A stretch of DNA of 64,000 bases from Dyadobacter sp. CY343. GTDB taxonomy: Bacteria > Bacteroidota > Bacteroidia > Cytophagales > Spirosomataceae. The stretch spans positions 1,116,001 to 1,180,000 of the forward strand of contig NZ_JAJUXK010000001.1 in assembly GCF_021390335.1 (NCBI RefSeq). The letters run 5' to 3'. Below are positions 52,768 to 62,018 of this stretch, piece after piece (positions within the stretch are counted from its first letter, which is position 1; every line of letters begins with the position of its first letter). The position numbers and the translations under genes were made by a program. Under the pieces are notes generated by a model. It saw nothing but the letters and a program-made list of their open reading frames with translations, did not search any database and was not told the origin of the DNA.

Positions 52768-53511
52768 ATGAAACTTTCATCATTGCTGGCCGCTGCGACT
52801 GTGGCAGTCGTTTTATCGTGTACCTCCAAACCAGAGTCGGATTCTGAAGATGACCAGGATTCTGTATCAATTGAATCGTCGGGGGCGGGAGAGGAGTTAG
52901 TCTTGTTTGACGGGGCTTCGCTGTCGGGCTGGCACGTATTCAACCAGCCTGGTAAGGAGGTGAAAAACTGGATTGTGCAGGACAGCGCATTGGTTTGTCT
53001 GGGCGCTGCCAAAGATGCGCACGGGGGAGATCTGGTATATGATGGCACATTCAAGGACTTCGATCTCAGCTGGGAATGGAAGGTGGACAAGGGGAGTAAC
53101 AGCGGCGTGATGTACCACGTTGTCGAGGATCCGAAATACAAAGCGCCCTACGAAACTGGCCCTGAATATCAGATCATCGACGATATTGGTTTTCCCGAAA
53201 AGCTGGAAGATTGGCAAAAAACGGGCGCTGATTATGCGATGAAAATTGCGGGGCCGGAAAAAAAGCTGAAACCCGTTGGCGAATGGAACAGCAGCCGGAT
53301 TGTGTACGACAATGGAAAAGTCCAGCACTGGCTGAACGGGGCGCTTATTCTTTCTTTTGAGGTAGGCTCAGAGGAATGGAAGAAAGAGCGGAACAGCGGA
53401 AAGTGGAATGATTTCCCGGATTATGCGATTGCTGATGAAGGCAAGATCGCACTACAGGATCACGGGAACAAAGCCTATTTTAAGAATATCAGGATCAAGA
53501 AGTTGAATTAA
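52768..53511 (+). CDS. DUF1080 (3-keto-disaccharide hydrolase family) lipoprotein
   Basis: 247 residues. The signal ends in VLSC, followed by an acidic linker rich in S, D and E. The DUF1080 jelly-roll follows: ELVLFDGASLSGWHVFNQPG, DFDLSWEWKVDKGSNSGVMY, PEYQIIDD, and RIVYDNGKVQHWLNGALILS. Proteins of this family include lyases and hydrolases acting on 3-keto-sugars. It is the last gene of the plus-strand run and is followed by a hairpin. Confidence 0.9.
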   Translation: MKLSSLLAAATVAVVLSCTSKPESDSEDDQDSVSIESSGAGEELVLFDGASLSGWHVFNQPGKEVKNWIVQDSALVCLGAAKDAHGGDLVYDGTFKDFDLSWEWKVDKGSNSGVMYHVVEDPKYKAPYETGPEYQIIDDIGFPEKLEDWQKTGADYAMKIAGPEKKLKPVGEWNSSRIVYDNGKVQHWLNGALILSFEVGSEEWKKERNSGKWNDFPDYAIADEGKIALQDHGNKAYFKNIRIKKLN

Positions 53512-53526
53512 ACCAGCTTGGCTCGG

Positions 53527-53550
53527 GGTTCTGATCTCCGGATCAGAACC
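53527..53550. terminator. Hairpin between convergent genes
   Basis: Perfect ten-base stem GGTTCTGATC/GATCAGAACC closing a TCCG tetraloop, placed between the stop of the DUF1080 gene and the end of the convergent M20 gene. There is no T run, so it is a terminator or mRNA end-protecting hairpin by position and stability rather than by the classic rule. Confidence 0.6.
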
Positions 53551-53573
53551 TCCGACGAATAAGCAGGGATCCA

Positions 53574-54974
53574 TCACTTTTCTTGTTTGATTGCTGCTGG
53601 TTTCATGGGGCCAGTGAGCAAAAAATTGACAGCCATAGTTGCCATTGCACGTGTACCTACCACTAGTGCCTTTTCATCAACGAAAAATTTAGGATTGTGA
53701 TTCGGAGCGGCCTGAGCGGGATCTTCACCCTCTGGCGTAATACCCAGAAAAATATAAAGGCCCGGTACTTCTTTGGCAAAATATGAGAAATCCTCAGATG
53801 CGCCCTGGAGTGTTCCCGGAACCACCCCCGCTTCGGCTACCCTTTTCAGTACCGACAACATTTGGCTCGCCAGCATAGGGTCGTTTGTTGTGACATCGTA
53901 CATCGGCGTAATGGTAACACGGGCTTTGGCATATGTGCCTTCGGCAATATGCTCTGCAGCCTGCTTAATATCCGCGTGCAGCTGCTTGCGCACGTCAGCG
54001 TCGTAGGTGCGGATCGTCCCAACCATTTTCACGGTATCCGGTATAACATTCTGACTTGACCCTCCGTGGATCATGCCAACCGAAACGACTGCCGGAGAGG
54101 TTGTCAAATCGGTCCGGCGGCTAACTACGGTTTGTAAGCCCGTAATCACTAGGGCAGAAGCCACGACAGGATCAATCGTGTTCCAGGGCATCCCTCCATG
54201 ACCCTGTTGGCCGCTTACAGAGATATTCAGGACGTCGCTGCTCGCGGCGGCTGGTCCTGGTTTGTAATCTATCTGTCCTGACTTGCCAGGATGAACGTGC
54301 AACCCAAAAACAGCTTCCGGTTTGTTTTTGGCGAACAAGCCATCTTCCAGCATCCGCTTGGCTCCCCAACTCTTACCGCTACCAGGCTCGACGAGGCTTG
54401 ATCCTTCTTCGGCAGGTTGGAAAATGAACATGACTGAGCCAGGTAAATCGCTTTTCAAGCTGGTGAGTACTTCGGCGGCGGCCATCAACATGGCTGTGTG
54501 GGTATCGTGTCCGCAGGCATGCATCAGAGGCACAGTTACACCCTTCTGCTGCTGAGTGGCTTTTGAGGCAAATGGTAATCCGGATGGCTCTTGAATGGGC
54601 AAGGCGTCCATGTCCGCGCGCAGGGCAACCAAGCGGCCCGGCTTATCCCCTTTGAGAATGCCCACGACGCCCGTCCCACCTACTGCTGTCTGCACCTGAA
54701 TGCCAAGAGTACGCAGGTGATCTGCTACCAGATTGGCTGTTCGTTGTTCCTGATCACCCAGTTCCGGGTTGCGATGGATGTCCTGCCGCCAAGCTATTAA
54801 TTTGGCTTCTACGGCATTAGATTGTTGCTTTATCTTAGTTTCTAGCGCGGCCAGCATTGATGAAACGCCCTTGGTTGCCGGTGCTGGCGCCTGGCCATTT
54901 GCAGCAATTGATAAGGAAATAATTGCCAAGACGGCAATAAAGATTACGGGAAAATATTGACTGCGATTTTTCAC
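53574..54974 (-). CDS. Exported M20-family amidohydrolase/carboxypeptidase
   Basis: About 466 residues if started at the GTG at 54974, which gives a clean signal peptide (FPVIFIAVLAIISLSIAANG); an ATG at 55052 would add 26 residues before it. The M20 dinuclear metal site is visible in MHACGHDTHTAML, QPAEEGSS and GLHVHPGKSG, with a lid domain in between and GASEDFSYFAKEVPG near the end. Family members cleave N-acyl amino acids (hippurate, acetyl or indole conjugates). It may serve the nearby amino-sugar loci, but it is transcribed against them. Confidence 0.92.
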   Translation of the reverse strand: MKNRSQYFPVIFIAVLAIISLSIAANGQAPAPATKGVSSMLAALETKIKQQSNAVEAKLIAWRQDIHRNPELGDQEQRTANLVADHLRTLGIQVQTAVGGTGVVGILKGDKPGRLVALRADMDALPIQEPSGLPFASKATQQQKGVTVPLMHACGHDTHTAMLMAAAEVLTSLKSDLPGSVMFIFQPAEEGSSLVEPGSGKSWGAKRMLEDGLFAKNKPEAVFGLHVHPGKSGQIDYKPGPAAASSDVLNISVSGQQGHGGMPWNTIDPVVASALVITGLQTVVSRRTDLTTSPAVVSVGMIHGGSSQNVIPDTVKMVGTIRTYDADVRKQLHADIKQAAEHIAEGTYAKARVTITPMYDVTTNDPMLASQMLSVLKRVAEAGVVPGTLQGASEDFSYFAKEVPGLYIFLGITPEGEDPAQAAPNHNPKFFVDEKALVVGTRAMATMAVNFLLTGPMKPAAIKQEK

Positions 54975-55193
54975 TGTAAGTTTTCTGTGTTGAGAAAATC
55001 CGTGCACCGACCTATATTGCAATAAGTTAAGCATCAGCTTATTTGAATGCAAATTGTTCCGTAAAAGAATTAAAAGTGCCGGAAGCTGATCCAGTGCCTT
55101 TTCTGGGTCAGTAAACAGATGGATGCTGGCATCTCTATTCGGATTTGAGGACTTTCTGGACTTTATAAGAGAAACACCAGTGAGTTAAAATTG

Positions 55194-56129
55194 CTATTGC
55201 GTCAGTTCAGAGATGAATTTTGGAACTGCTGGTTCACCTTTGAAGAATGCCCCTTTCTTACCTTTGGTAATTGCCCAGCGGTGGATCCATGAGATACCGC
55301 TCTTCCCGATATATTGATCTTCCGTGAGGTAACAAGGATCTTCCAGCGCTTTTTGAATCGTGACAAACTGATAACCATCCGCTTCCAGTCTTGAAAGCAA
55401 CTGGCCAAGTGCTTTGCTATTGAGCAGGTTGGCATGCATGAGCAGAATGTGCGGAATGGGCCTGTGAAACAGCGAGTCGGCCTGGGATTCGTAGTAATGG
55501 ACATAATCCATCATATAGTTAACGTATGTCTTCGATATCGAATCGGCCAGGAGCTGATTTTTGCTGCCCATTGCCTTGTCAAAGGCAGCGGCAAAAATGT
55601 ATTCTTCGTTATCGACCGTTACCGGAGCCTGGATGTATTTGTGTTTGGCCAGTATCATTTCCAGCGAATCCCGTTTCGAAACTGTATTTCCTCTGTGTAG
55701 ATAAGGGTGCCGGAAATATTTGAGTTCAGCGCCTTCTTTTTGGAGAAAACTCCGAAGCAGTGTATCGCCACCAAGCACATCCGCTTCATAGGCGGCTGCC
55801 GAAATATCGTTGATGCCTAAATGTCCAAAAGTATGGTTACCGAGTGAATGGCCACCTTCCAGCCATTTCCTTAGCAACCCGTATTGAGCGGGAATAACTT
55901 TTCCGTCCTTGATAAGTTTCTCCCCGATGACATACCCCGTCGCCTGGACTTTGTGTTGTTTCAAATGACCCAAAAGCTGATCTGTCAGCTCCGCTCTCAA
56001 TGCATCGGTATTCATGGTCCTGCTAATTGTTGGCAAGTCGTCAATGGTGATGGCGATTTGTTTTTGAGCGAAGACTTGTTCGGCCGAAGATTGAAGAATA
56101 ATGACTAACAGCAGGATATGCAATTTCAT
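55194..56129 (-). CDS. Secreted polysaccharide deacetylase (CE4-like)
   Basis: About 311 residues from the ATG at 56129, signal ending VFAQ. The NodB-type fold starts with IAITIDDLPTISRTMN, carrying the catalytic aspartates, followed by LEGGHSLGNHTFGHLGIND with the metal histidines and YFRHPYLHRGNTVSK as the third motif. CE4 enzymes remove acetyl groups from GlcNAc or other N-acetyl sugars in polymers. It lies 16 bases after the GntR gene on the same strand and may share its transcript and control. Confidence 0.9.
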   Translation of the reverse strand: MKLHILLLVIILQSSAEQVFAQKQIAITIDDLPTISRTMNTDALRAELTDQLLGHLKQHKVQATGYVIGEKLIKDGKVIPAQYGLLRKWLEGGHSLGNHTFGHLGINDISAAAYEADVLGGDTLLRSFLQKEGAELKYFRHPYLHRGNTVSKRDSLEMILAKHKYIQAPVTVDNEEYIFAAAFDKAMGSKNQLLADSISKTYVNYMMDYVHYYESQADSLFHRPIPHILLMHANLLNSKALGQLLSRLEADGYQFVTIQKALEDPCYLTEDQYIGKSGISWIHRWAITKGKKGAFFKGEPAVPKFISELTQ

Positions 56130-56145
56130 GGGGAGGTCAGGTTTG

Positions 56146-56847
56146 TTATTCAAAAAGTCTCGCAAAATGGTTCTCCAAATGGCTTCGCATGGCATTCCTC
56201 AATTGCTCGGAGTTTCCGGTTTCTATAATGTCAACAAGGCCTTTATGTGAGACAAAGCTCGCGTTTGCCGGATATTTGCGCAGCAACCCACTTTTGTGCA
56301 CATAATCAAACACGGGCAATAGCATCCGCTGGAATTTTTTCATAGTCTCATTGCGCGTAATTTCATAGAGCTTGCCATGAAATGCAATTTCATGTTCGAT
56401 CTGAAAAAGCATCCGGTCCGCAGCTGACGGCTCGTTTTCGACCAGCACATTTAATGCCGCAATGTCCTCCGGTGTAACACGCTCCATAATAAAATCCGCC
56501 ATCCCGATTTCAAGGGATAAACGCATCTCGAAAATCTCCTTCAACGTATTGTCATCCAGGATCTTTGGATTCATGCTTTTTTCAAGGATCGACACCAGGT
56601 CGGGGCTGGTAATCACGGCCCCGCGGTGTTTTTTGGATTCCACCAAACCCATCAGGCGCAGGCGTAACATTGCTTCCCGAACCACCGTCCGGCTCACCCC
56701 AAGCGACTGCGCGAGTTCCAGTTCTTTTGGAATGGAGTCGCCCACTTTGAAATTCTTTTCTATAAATAATGCGATCAGGTTACTCTCAACCTTGTCCACC
56801 AGGGAGCTCGTGTCAATCGTCTTAATACTCTGAAAAATGTCGTCCAT
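56146..56847 (-). CDS. FadR-subfamily GntR repressor (NanR-like)
   Basis: 233 residues. The winged helix-turn-helix is at about 35-80 (KELELAQSLGVSRTVVREAM, then LMGLVESKKHRGAVI), and the all-helical FCD effector domain follows with likely metal-binding residues in FQIEHEIAFHGKLYEITRNE, SFVSHKGLVDII and RSHLENHF. E. coli NanR, the sialic acid repressor, is of this subfamily. It is divergent from SusC/SusD and the sialate lyase-like gene. Related palindromic sites lie before its own start and before SusC. Confidence 0.9.
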   Translation of the reverse strand: MDDIFQSIKTIDTSSLVDKVESNLIALFIEKNFKVGDSIPKELELAQSLGVSRTVVREAMLRLRLMGLVESKKHRGAVITSPDLVSILEKSMNPKILDDNTLKEIFEMRLSLEIGMADFIMERVTPEDIAALNVLVENEPSAADRMLFQIEHEIAFHGKLYEITRNETMKKFQRMLLPVFDYVHKSGLLRKYPANASFVSHKGLVDIIETGNSEQLRNAMRSHLENHFARLFE

Positions 56848-56864
56848 TGAAGCGTATTGCGTAT

Positions 56865-56877
56865 TATGTCAGACAAA
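56865..56877. promoter_or_regulatory. Putative GntR operator before its own gene
   Basis: The sequence TTATGTCAGACAA centres on TGTCAGACA at 56867-56875, which has the TGT-N3-ACA pattern of FadR-type operators. It shares TTATGTCA with the better palindrome at 56988-57004. Position about 20 bases upstream of the regulator start suggests autorepression. Confidence 0.5.
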
Positions 56878-56956
56878 AGTGGTGGTTTTCTTCCAATCTG
56901 CAAGTGATTTTTTTATTATCAATTTAACATCATAAAAAATAATTTTCACAAGATCC

Positions 56957-56988
56957 TTGGAATCACCACCGTAATCGATTTACCTTTA
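56957..56988 (+). promoter_or_regulatory. Putative promoter of the SusCD-sialate genes
   Basis: TTGG at 56957 and TACCTTTA at 56981 are 20 bases apart, close to the Bacteroidetes pattern TTTG and TAnnTTTG. The -7 box touches the palindromic operator that follows, so a bound repressor would block initiation. Confidence 0.4.
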
Positions 56989-57004
56989 TTATGTCATACA
57001 TAAT
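56988..57004. promoter_or_regulatory. Palindromic GntR operator before SusC
   Basis: ATTATGT-CAT-ACATAAT, a perfect seven-base inverted repeat around three central bases. The TGT-N3-ACA core fits FadR-subfamily regulators. It lies 25 bases upstream of the SusC start, next to the divergent GntR gene. Confidence 0.68.
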
Positions 57005-57028
57005 ACATATTCTTAAACTTTAATCTTC

Positions 57029-60000
57029 ATGAAATTCAACATTACGCGCTTAAAAGTGCTGCTATGCTTCGCCGGAATGCTTCTTGCGTTGGGCTTGCAT
57101 GCGCAGTCGACCAGGTTGCTCACCGGGAAGGTGATTTCCGAGGATGACAAGCAGCCGCTTCCTCACGTCACTGTTTTGCTCAAAGGAAAAAGCATTGCCA
57201 CGGAAACTTCGGTGGACGGGGACTATTCTATTCAGGTAAGCGGTGATGACGTGATACAATTCAGAATGGTGGGTTACGTGATCCAGGAAGTGCCGGTGGG
57301 TGCTTCCCAAACGCTGGATATTTTTCTAAAACCGGATGTTTCTTCATTGAATGAAGTCGTGGTAACCGGTTACGGTTCAGCCAGTCGAACCAAAATCACC
57401 TCGTCCATTGCCAAGCTGGATTCCAAAGTTCTGGAAACGGGAATGCGCTCGAATCCGGCACAGGCATTGGCAGGAACCATCGCAGGCGTAAGGGTTGCGA
57501 CTTCAACGGGCCGCCCGGGTTCGGTTGCCAGCATTACATTGCGTGGCGGGACCAATTTCGATGGCAGCGGAAGTCCGCTCATCGTGGTCGATGGGCAGGT
57601 TCGCGGTTCATTAAGCGACATTAACCCGGACGATATCGAAAGTATGGAAGTGTTGAAAGATGCTTCTGCCACAGCCATTTACGGGGCACGTGCGAGCAAC
57701 GGTGTGGTTTTGATCACTTCCAAAAGAGGAAAAGCCGGCTCCTCATCCATTACATTCAAATCCAAAACCGGGATCAATTTTCTGAATGTTCCTTATGATT
57801 ATCTTAATGCAGAGGACTACATTAAATGGACGCGGATGGGCGTGGTAGAAGCCATTAAAAATGGCGTGACAACTTCCTCATTGCTAAGCGGCGTTGGTCC
57901 GCGCGGAACAGGAAACTTATATAAAGATGCCAACGGAGCCATTCTGGACGGAAACTACGATTCCCGCGCCATATGGAGCACCATGCGCCTCACCGACCAG
58001 AACCGCGAATTGCTCAGTGCAAATGATGGCTGGAAAACGATGAAAGATCCCATCAAAACCAATGAAGCAGGAGCCTACGATCCGAACGGCACGAATGCAG
58101 ATCTGATTTATAAAGACTTCAACTACGGCGAATATGCATTCAAATCGCCCGCGATCTCACAGGATTATAACATTGGGATGAATGGCGGAAATGAAAAAGG
58201 CGGTTACTATGCGAATTTGGGCTATTATAATGAAGACGGGTTGTCGCTCGGCACATTTTACCGTCGGTTAACCTTTACATTAAATGGTGATTATAAGATC
58301 AAAAGCTGGCTGAAATCCGAAAGCAGCCTTGCTTTTGCAAGAGCCAACTGGCGCGACCAATCCCTGCAAAACGGGGAAGCGAATTACTGGGGAAGGATGC
58401 TTTCGGCGCCGCCAACTATGCGCGGGACGAATGCGAACGGCGAGTTGATCCTGGGCCGGGACGCCAGCGATGGTAATCCAAGCCTGAACATTGATAAGTA
58501 TAAAAGAAGAAATCAGTCGGACAAATTCACGCTCGGGCAGGCATTCAAAGTCGATTTCAGCGATGATTTGTTTCTGCGGATCGGCGGGATTTTAATGTAT
58601 GACGAAGCCGAAAGTGAATCTTTCAACCGCGATTACCGGATTGGGATTATGAACCCGGCGAATCCGAATACAGGCTGGAACCGCGACAGGGCATCATCGG
58701 CTGGTTTCGACCGTACTATTCGCCAGACTTACAATGCCATTTTAAACTACAAAAAATCTTTTGGCAAGAATTACATCGACGCCATGGCCGGATTTGAATA
58801 TTACGATGAAGCCACCCGTGGTTTCAGTGCGGCAGGACGCCTGGCACCCACGGACAACTTCCAGGACCTGGGCTTAACGATCAATGACGCAAACACGCGC
58901 AGCGTTGATTCCTACCATACGCAGGAGCGCATTATCTCCGGTTTTGCAAGGTTGAACTACGATTACGACGGCAAATATCTGGCCTCGTTTACAGTAAGGC
59001 GTGACGGATATTCCCGACTCATCGGCAACAACCAATTTGGTACTTTTCCTGCATTCTCGGCTGGCTGGCTCGTGCATAAGGAGCAATTTATGGCTGCTAC
59101 GCAGCAGTGGCTTTCTTTCCTGAAACTCCGCGCGAGTTATGGCAAGAACGGGAACATTGGCATTGGCACAAACAACGGGATAGGCGTTTACGAGCTGCAA
59201 GGCTCATATGGTTCGCAAATTCCTTACAACGGCAGCATTGGATTTTTGCAAACCGGCGTAGCCAATCCAAATCTGAAATGGGAAAAGAGCAACACGGTGG
59301 AAGCTGGCGTGGAAACGGGATTTTTCAATAACCGTATCACCACCAACATTGCCGTCTACAACCGCGTAACTACGGACAAGATCGCCAGCGTATTGTTGCC
59401 AACCTCAGCTGGTGTGGCCAGCGTTCGCACCAACAACGGAAGCATGCGGAATCGCGGGGTGGAATTGGAAGGTGTTTTCAAAGCAGTGCAAAAGCAGGAT
59501 TTTACGGTGCAGATCGGGGCTAATGCAGCCTGGAACAAGAATATGGTTTTGAAACTGCCATTTAACGGCAATGAAAATAACCGGCAGGGCGGACAGCGCA
59601 TTTATGATCCAAGATCAGGCAATGTCGTTTGGGCGGGCGGCTTGCAGGAAGGGCAGGAGCCAGGTGAAGTCTTTGGTTATGTGAGTGACGGCATCATCCG
59701 CACGGGAGAAGATCTGGACAAATACAATAAGATAGACATCGCTGCCGGCGAAGTGCAATATGGCGCATCCGCCGGAAAACGGGTTGCCAGCAACGCATTG
59801 ATCAATTCCAAAAACCTGAACAGGGCCACTTACATTTCAACCCAGCTGGGCGATATGATGTGGAAAGACCTCGATCAAAACGACACCATCGACACGCGTG
59901 ATATGGTTTCACTCGGAAGGACTATCCCGAGATGGACGGGCGGTTTCAATACCCAGATCCGCTGGAAAAATCTTTCGCTTTTCGCCCGGATGGATTTCGC

Positions 60001-60412
60001 CTTGGGACACAAACAAATGGACTTCCAGCAAATGTGGTCACTGGGCAGTTTTCAGGGAGAATTCAATGCAACCGAATTGGTAAAAGACACCTGGACGCCG
60101 GAAAACCCGAATGCGAAATATCCGCGCTACACCTGGGCAGATCAGCTGAATTCCAAGAATTTCGACCGGCCGAGCAGCATGTTCTGGGTGAATTCGTCAT
60201 ACCTCGCAATCCGTGAGATTTCACTGAGCTACACCGTTCCTTCTTCACTTTTGCAGCGTGCAAAAATTGCGGGATTAACATTTACGGCCACCGGCCAGAA
60301 CCTGGGCTATATCACCAACAAAATGCTGAGCCTGCCAGAACGCACCGGCTCGCAAAACAGCGCTTATACTATTCCTACAACCCTTATTCTTGGAGCCAAC
60401 TTCACTTTTTGA
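57029..60412 (+). CDS. SusC/RagA TonB-dependent receptor without STN domain
   Basis: 1127 residues. Signal ending GLHAQ, then directly the carboxypeptidase-like domain (about 30-105; TGKVISEDDKQPLPHVTVLL), plug with NEVVVTGYGSASRTKITSSI and the ITLRGGTNFDGSGSPLIVVD block, and barrel ending LILGANFTF. No STN domain and no sigma/FecR pair nearby, in keeping with control by the divergent GntR gene. By its neighbours it probably imports sialic acid or a sialylated compound, as NanO does in Tannerella and Bacteroides. Confidence 0.94.
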   Translation: MKFNITRLKVLLCFAGMLLALGLHAQSTRLLTGKVISEDDKQPLPHVTVLLKGKSIATETSVDGDYSIQVSGDDVIQFRMVGYVIQEVPVGASQTLDIFLKPDVSSLNEVVVTGYGSASRTKITSSIAKLDSKVLETGMRSNPAQALAGTIAGVRVATSTGRPGSVASITLRGGTNFDGSGSPLIVVDGQVRGSLSDINPDDIESMEVLKDASATAIYGARASNGVVLITSKRGKAGSSSITFKSKTGINFLNVPYDYLNAEDYIKWTRMGVVEAIKNGVTTSSLLSGVGPRGTGNLYKDANGAILDGNYDSRAIWSTMRLTDQNRELLSANDGWKTMKDPIKTNEAGAYDPNGTNADLIYKDFNYGEYAFKSPAISQDYNIGMNGGNEKGGYYANLGYYNEDGLSLGTFYRRLTFTLNGDYKIKSWLKSESSLAFARANWRDQSLQNGEANYWGRMLSAPPTMRGTNANGELILGRDASDGNPSLNIDKYKRRNQSDKFTLGQAFKVDFSDDLFLRIGGILMYDEAESESFNRDYRIGIMNPANPNTGWNRDRASSAGFDRTIRQTYNAILNYKKSFGKNYIDAMAGFEYYDEATRGFSAAGRLAPTDNFQDLGLTINDANTRSVDSYHTQERIISGFARLNYDYDGKYLASFTVRRDGYSRLIGNNQFGTFPAFSAGWLVHKEQFMAATQQWLSFLKLRASYGKNGNIGIGTNNGIGVYELQGSYGSQIPYNGSIGFLQTGVANPNLKWEKSNTVEAGVETGFFNNRITTNIAVYNRVTTDKIASVLLPTSAGVASVRTNNGSMRNRGVELEGVFKAVQKQDFTVQIGANAAWNKNMVLKLPFNGNENNRQGGQRIYDPRSGNVVWAGGLQEGQEPGEVFGYVSDGIIRTGEDLDKYNKIDIAAGEVQYGASAGKRVASNALINSKNLNRATYISTQLGDMMWKDLDQNDTIDTRDMVSLGRTIPRWTGGFNTQIRWKNLSLFARMDFALGHKQMDFQQMWSLGSFQGEFNATELVKDTWTPENPNAKYPRYTWADQLNSKNFDRPSSMFWVNSSYLAIREISLSYTVPSSLLQRAKIAGLTFTATGQNLGYITNKMLSLPERTGSQNSAYTIPTTLILGANFTF

Positions 60413-60413
60413 C

Positions 60414-61994
60414 ATGATGAAAAAGATCAGAACTTACATTTGTTGGGCACTGCTTTCGGTGCTGGGCAGCTCCTGCCAGGATGCGCTCGAACTTGCGCCG
60501 CAGGATTATTTTGGCGATAGCAACTTTTGGCAGAACGAATCGCAGGTTAGTAATTTCATGTTGGGTTTGCACAAGCAATTCCGGGATAACCAGTTCCAGT
60601 TTCTGCGCCTGGGTGAATTACGCGGCGGTACTTATAGCACTGTCGACCGTCAAGCGACTTCTCTGAACGAGCTTCCGGTGATCGAGCAGCGTTTGGAAGA
60701 AACATCTTCCGGAGTAAGCAACTGGGCAGGGTTTTACGGGCCGATTTTGCAGCTTAACCTATTTATCCAAAAAGTAGAAGCAATCTCTTTCCTGCCTGAA
60801 ACGCGCAAAAGCTATCTTTTAGGACAAGCTTATGCGATGCGTGCTTACTATTATTTCCACTTACTGCGGACTTATGGTGGCGTGCCGCTGGTGCTCGAAG
60901 CGGATGTTTTGAACGGAACTACGGATGCAGTGCAATTACGAAAAGCGCGTGCAGCTGAGGCCGATGTGCTGGCGGCGATCAAGGCTGATGTGAACAAATC
61001 AATCTCACTTTTCGGCGCGCAAGCTGCGGCTACGGATAAAAGTCAATGGTCGCCGAATGCGGCTTTGATGCTCAAAGGAGAAGTTTTACTATGGTCGGCC
61101 AAGGTGTATCATGCAACAGCCGATCTCGCGGAAGCCAAAACTGCTTTGAATGCGGTGACGGGCAGTGCGTTACTCCCCAATTTTGCCAACGTTTTTGCCT
61201 ATAATCAGAAAAACAACAGTGAGATCATTTTTGCGATCCGCTTCCGGGTAGGTGAGGCTGAAATGGGTAATGTGGCGGCTTACACTTATTCCACATTTAA
61301 CTTCAACGGGCTGCATTACAAGGATTCAACGGTCAGCGCGGGAGTCGGCAATTTTCTGGTTGATCCTTTGACATTAGCCGCGCCTAATTCCATGCAGGTG
61401 ATCCAGCGCTATGCGTACACTTTTGAGCTGTTCCAATCTTACGATGTGGCCGACACGCGACGGAATGCTACATTTTATGATTTTTATAAAGTCAACACGG
61501 ACGTGAAGCCTTTTGTAACAACCATTAAAAACACTGCGCTGGTGAAATTCCTGGGAATCATTGATGCCAACAAACGCTACTTTTCGGACGACTGGCCGGT
61601 GTATCGGGAGGCTGACCGATTGCTGATGCTCGCTGAGATCACCAATGCAGAAGGCGGCGATCCAACTGCATTTATTCAGCCCGTGCGCGACCGCGCTTTT
61701 GCGCCTGCCAAGGATCCGAAACCATTTAAAAACGCCGGAAAAGATGCCAATGAACTGGCGATTTTTGAAGAGCGTACGAAGGAATTTGTACACGAAGGAA
61801 AACGCTGGTACGACCTCCGCAGGATGAAGTATGGCGCTGAACCACTTATATTTAAGACTACAAGCCATCCTTACGGCCTGCTCGACAAAACCACGCAAGC
61901 TTACCGGATTCTATGGCCGATTGAGGCTAACATCTGGACCAATGATCCGCTGGTGGCGCAAACGCCGGGCTACCAAACCGCAAAACCAAATTAA
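60414..61994 (+). CDS. SusD/RagB outer-membrane lipoprotein
   Basis: About 526 residues from the ATG at 60414, two bases after the SusC stop. The signal ends in LGSSC (Cys21). SusD core: LGQAYAMRAYYYFHLLRTYG; end block: READRLLMLAEITNAEG and IFEERTKEFVHEGKRWYDLR. Partner of the preceding receptor. The sialate lyase-like gene begins 24 bases later. Confidence 0.94.
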   Translation: MMKKIRTYICWALLSVLGSSCQDALELAPQDYFGDSNFWQNESQVSNFMLGLHKQFRDNQFQFLRLGELRGGTYSTVDRQATSLNELPVIEQRLEETSSGVSNWAGFYGPILQLNLFIQKVEAISFLPETRKSYLLGQAYAMRAYYYFHLLRTYGGVPLVLEADVLNGTTDAVQLRKARAAEADVLAAIKADVNKSISLFGAQAAATDKSQWSPNAALMLKGEVLLWSAKVYHATADLAEAKTALNAVTGSALLPNFANVFAYNQKNNSEIIFAIRFRVGEAEMGNVAAYTYSTFNFNGLHYKDSTVSAGVGNFLVDPLTLAAPNSMQVIQRYAYTFELFQSYDVADTRRNATFYDFYKVNTDVKPFVTTIKNTALVKFLGIIDANKRYFSDDWPVYREADRLLMLAEITNAEGGDPTAFIQPVRDRAFAPAKDPKPFKNAGKDANELAIFEERTKEFVHEGKRWYDLRRMKYGAEPLIFKTTSHPYGLLDKTTQAYRILWPIEANIWTNDPLVAQTPGYQTAKPN

Positions 61995-62018
61995 GCATCA
62001 GATTATCAACATTATATT

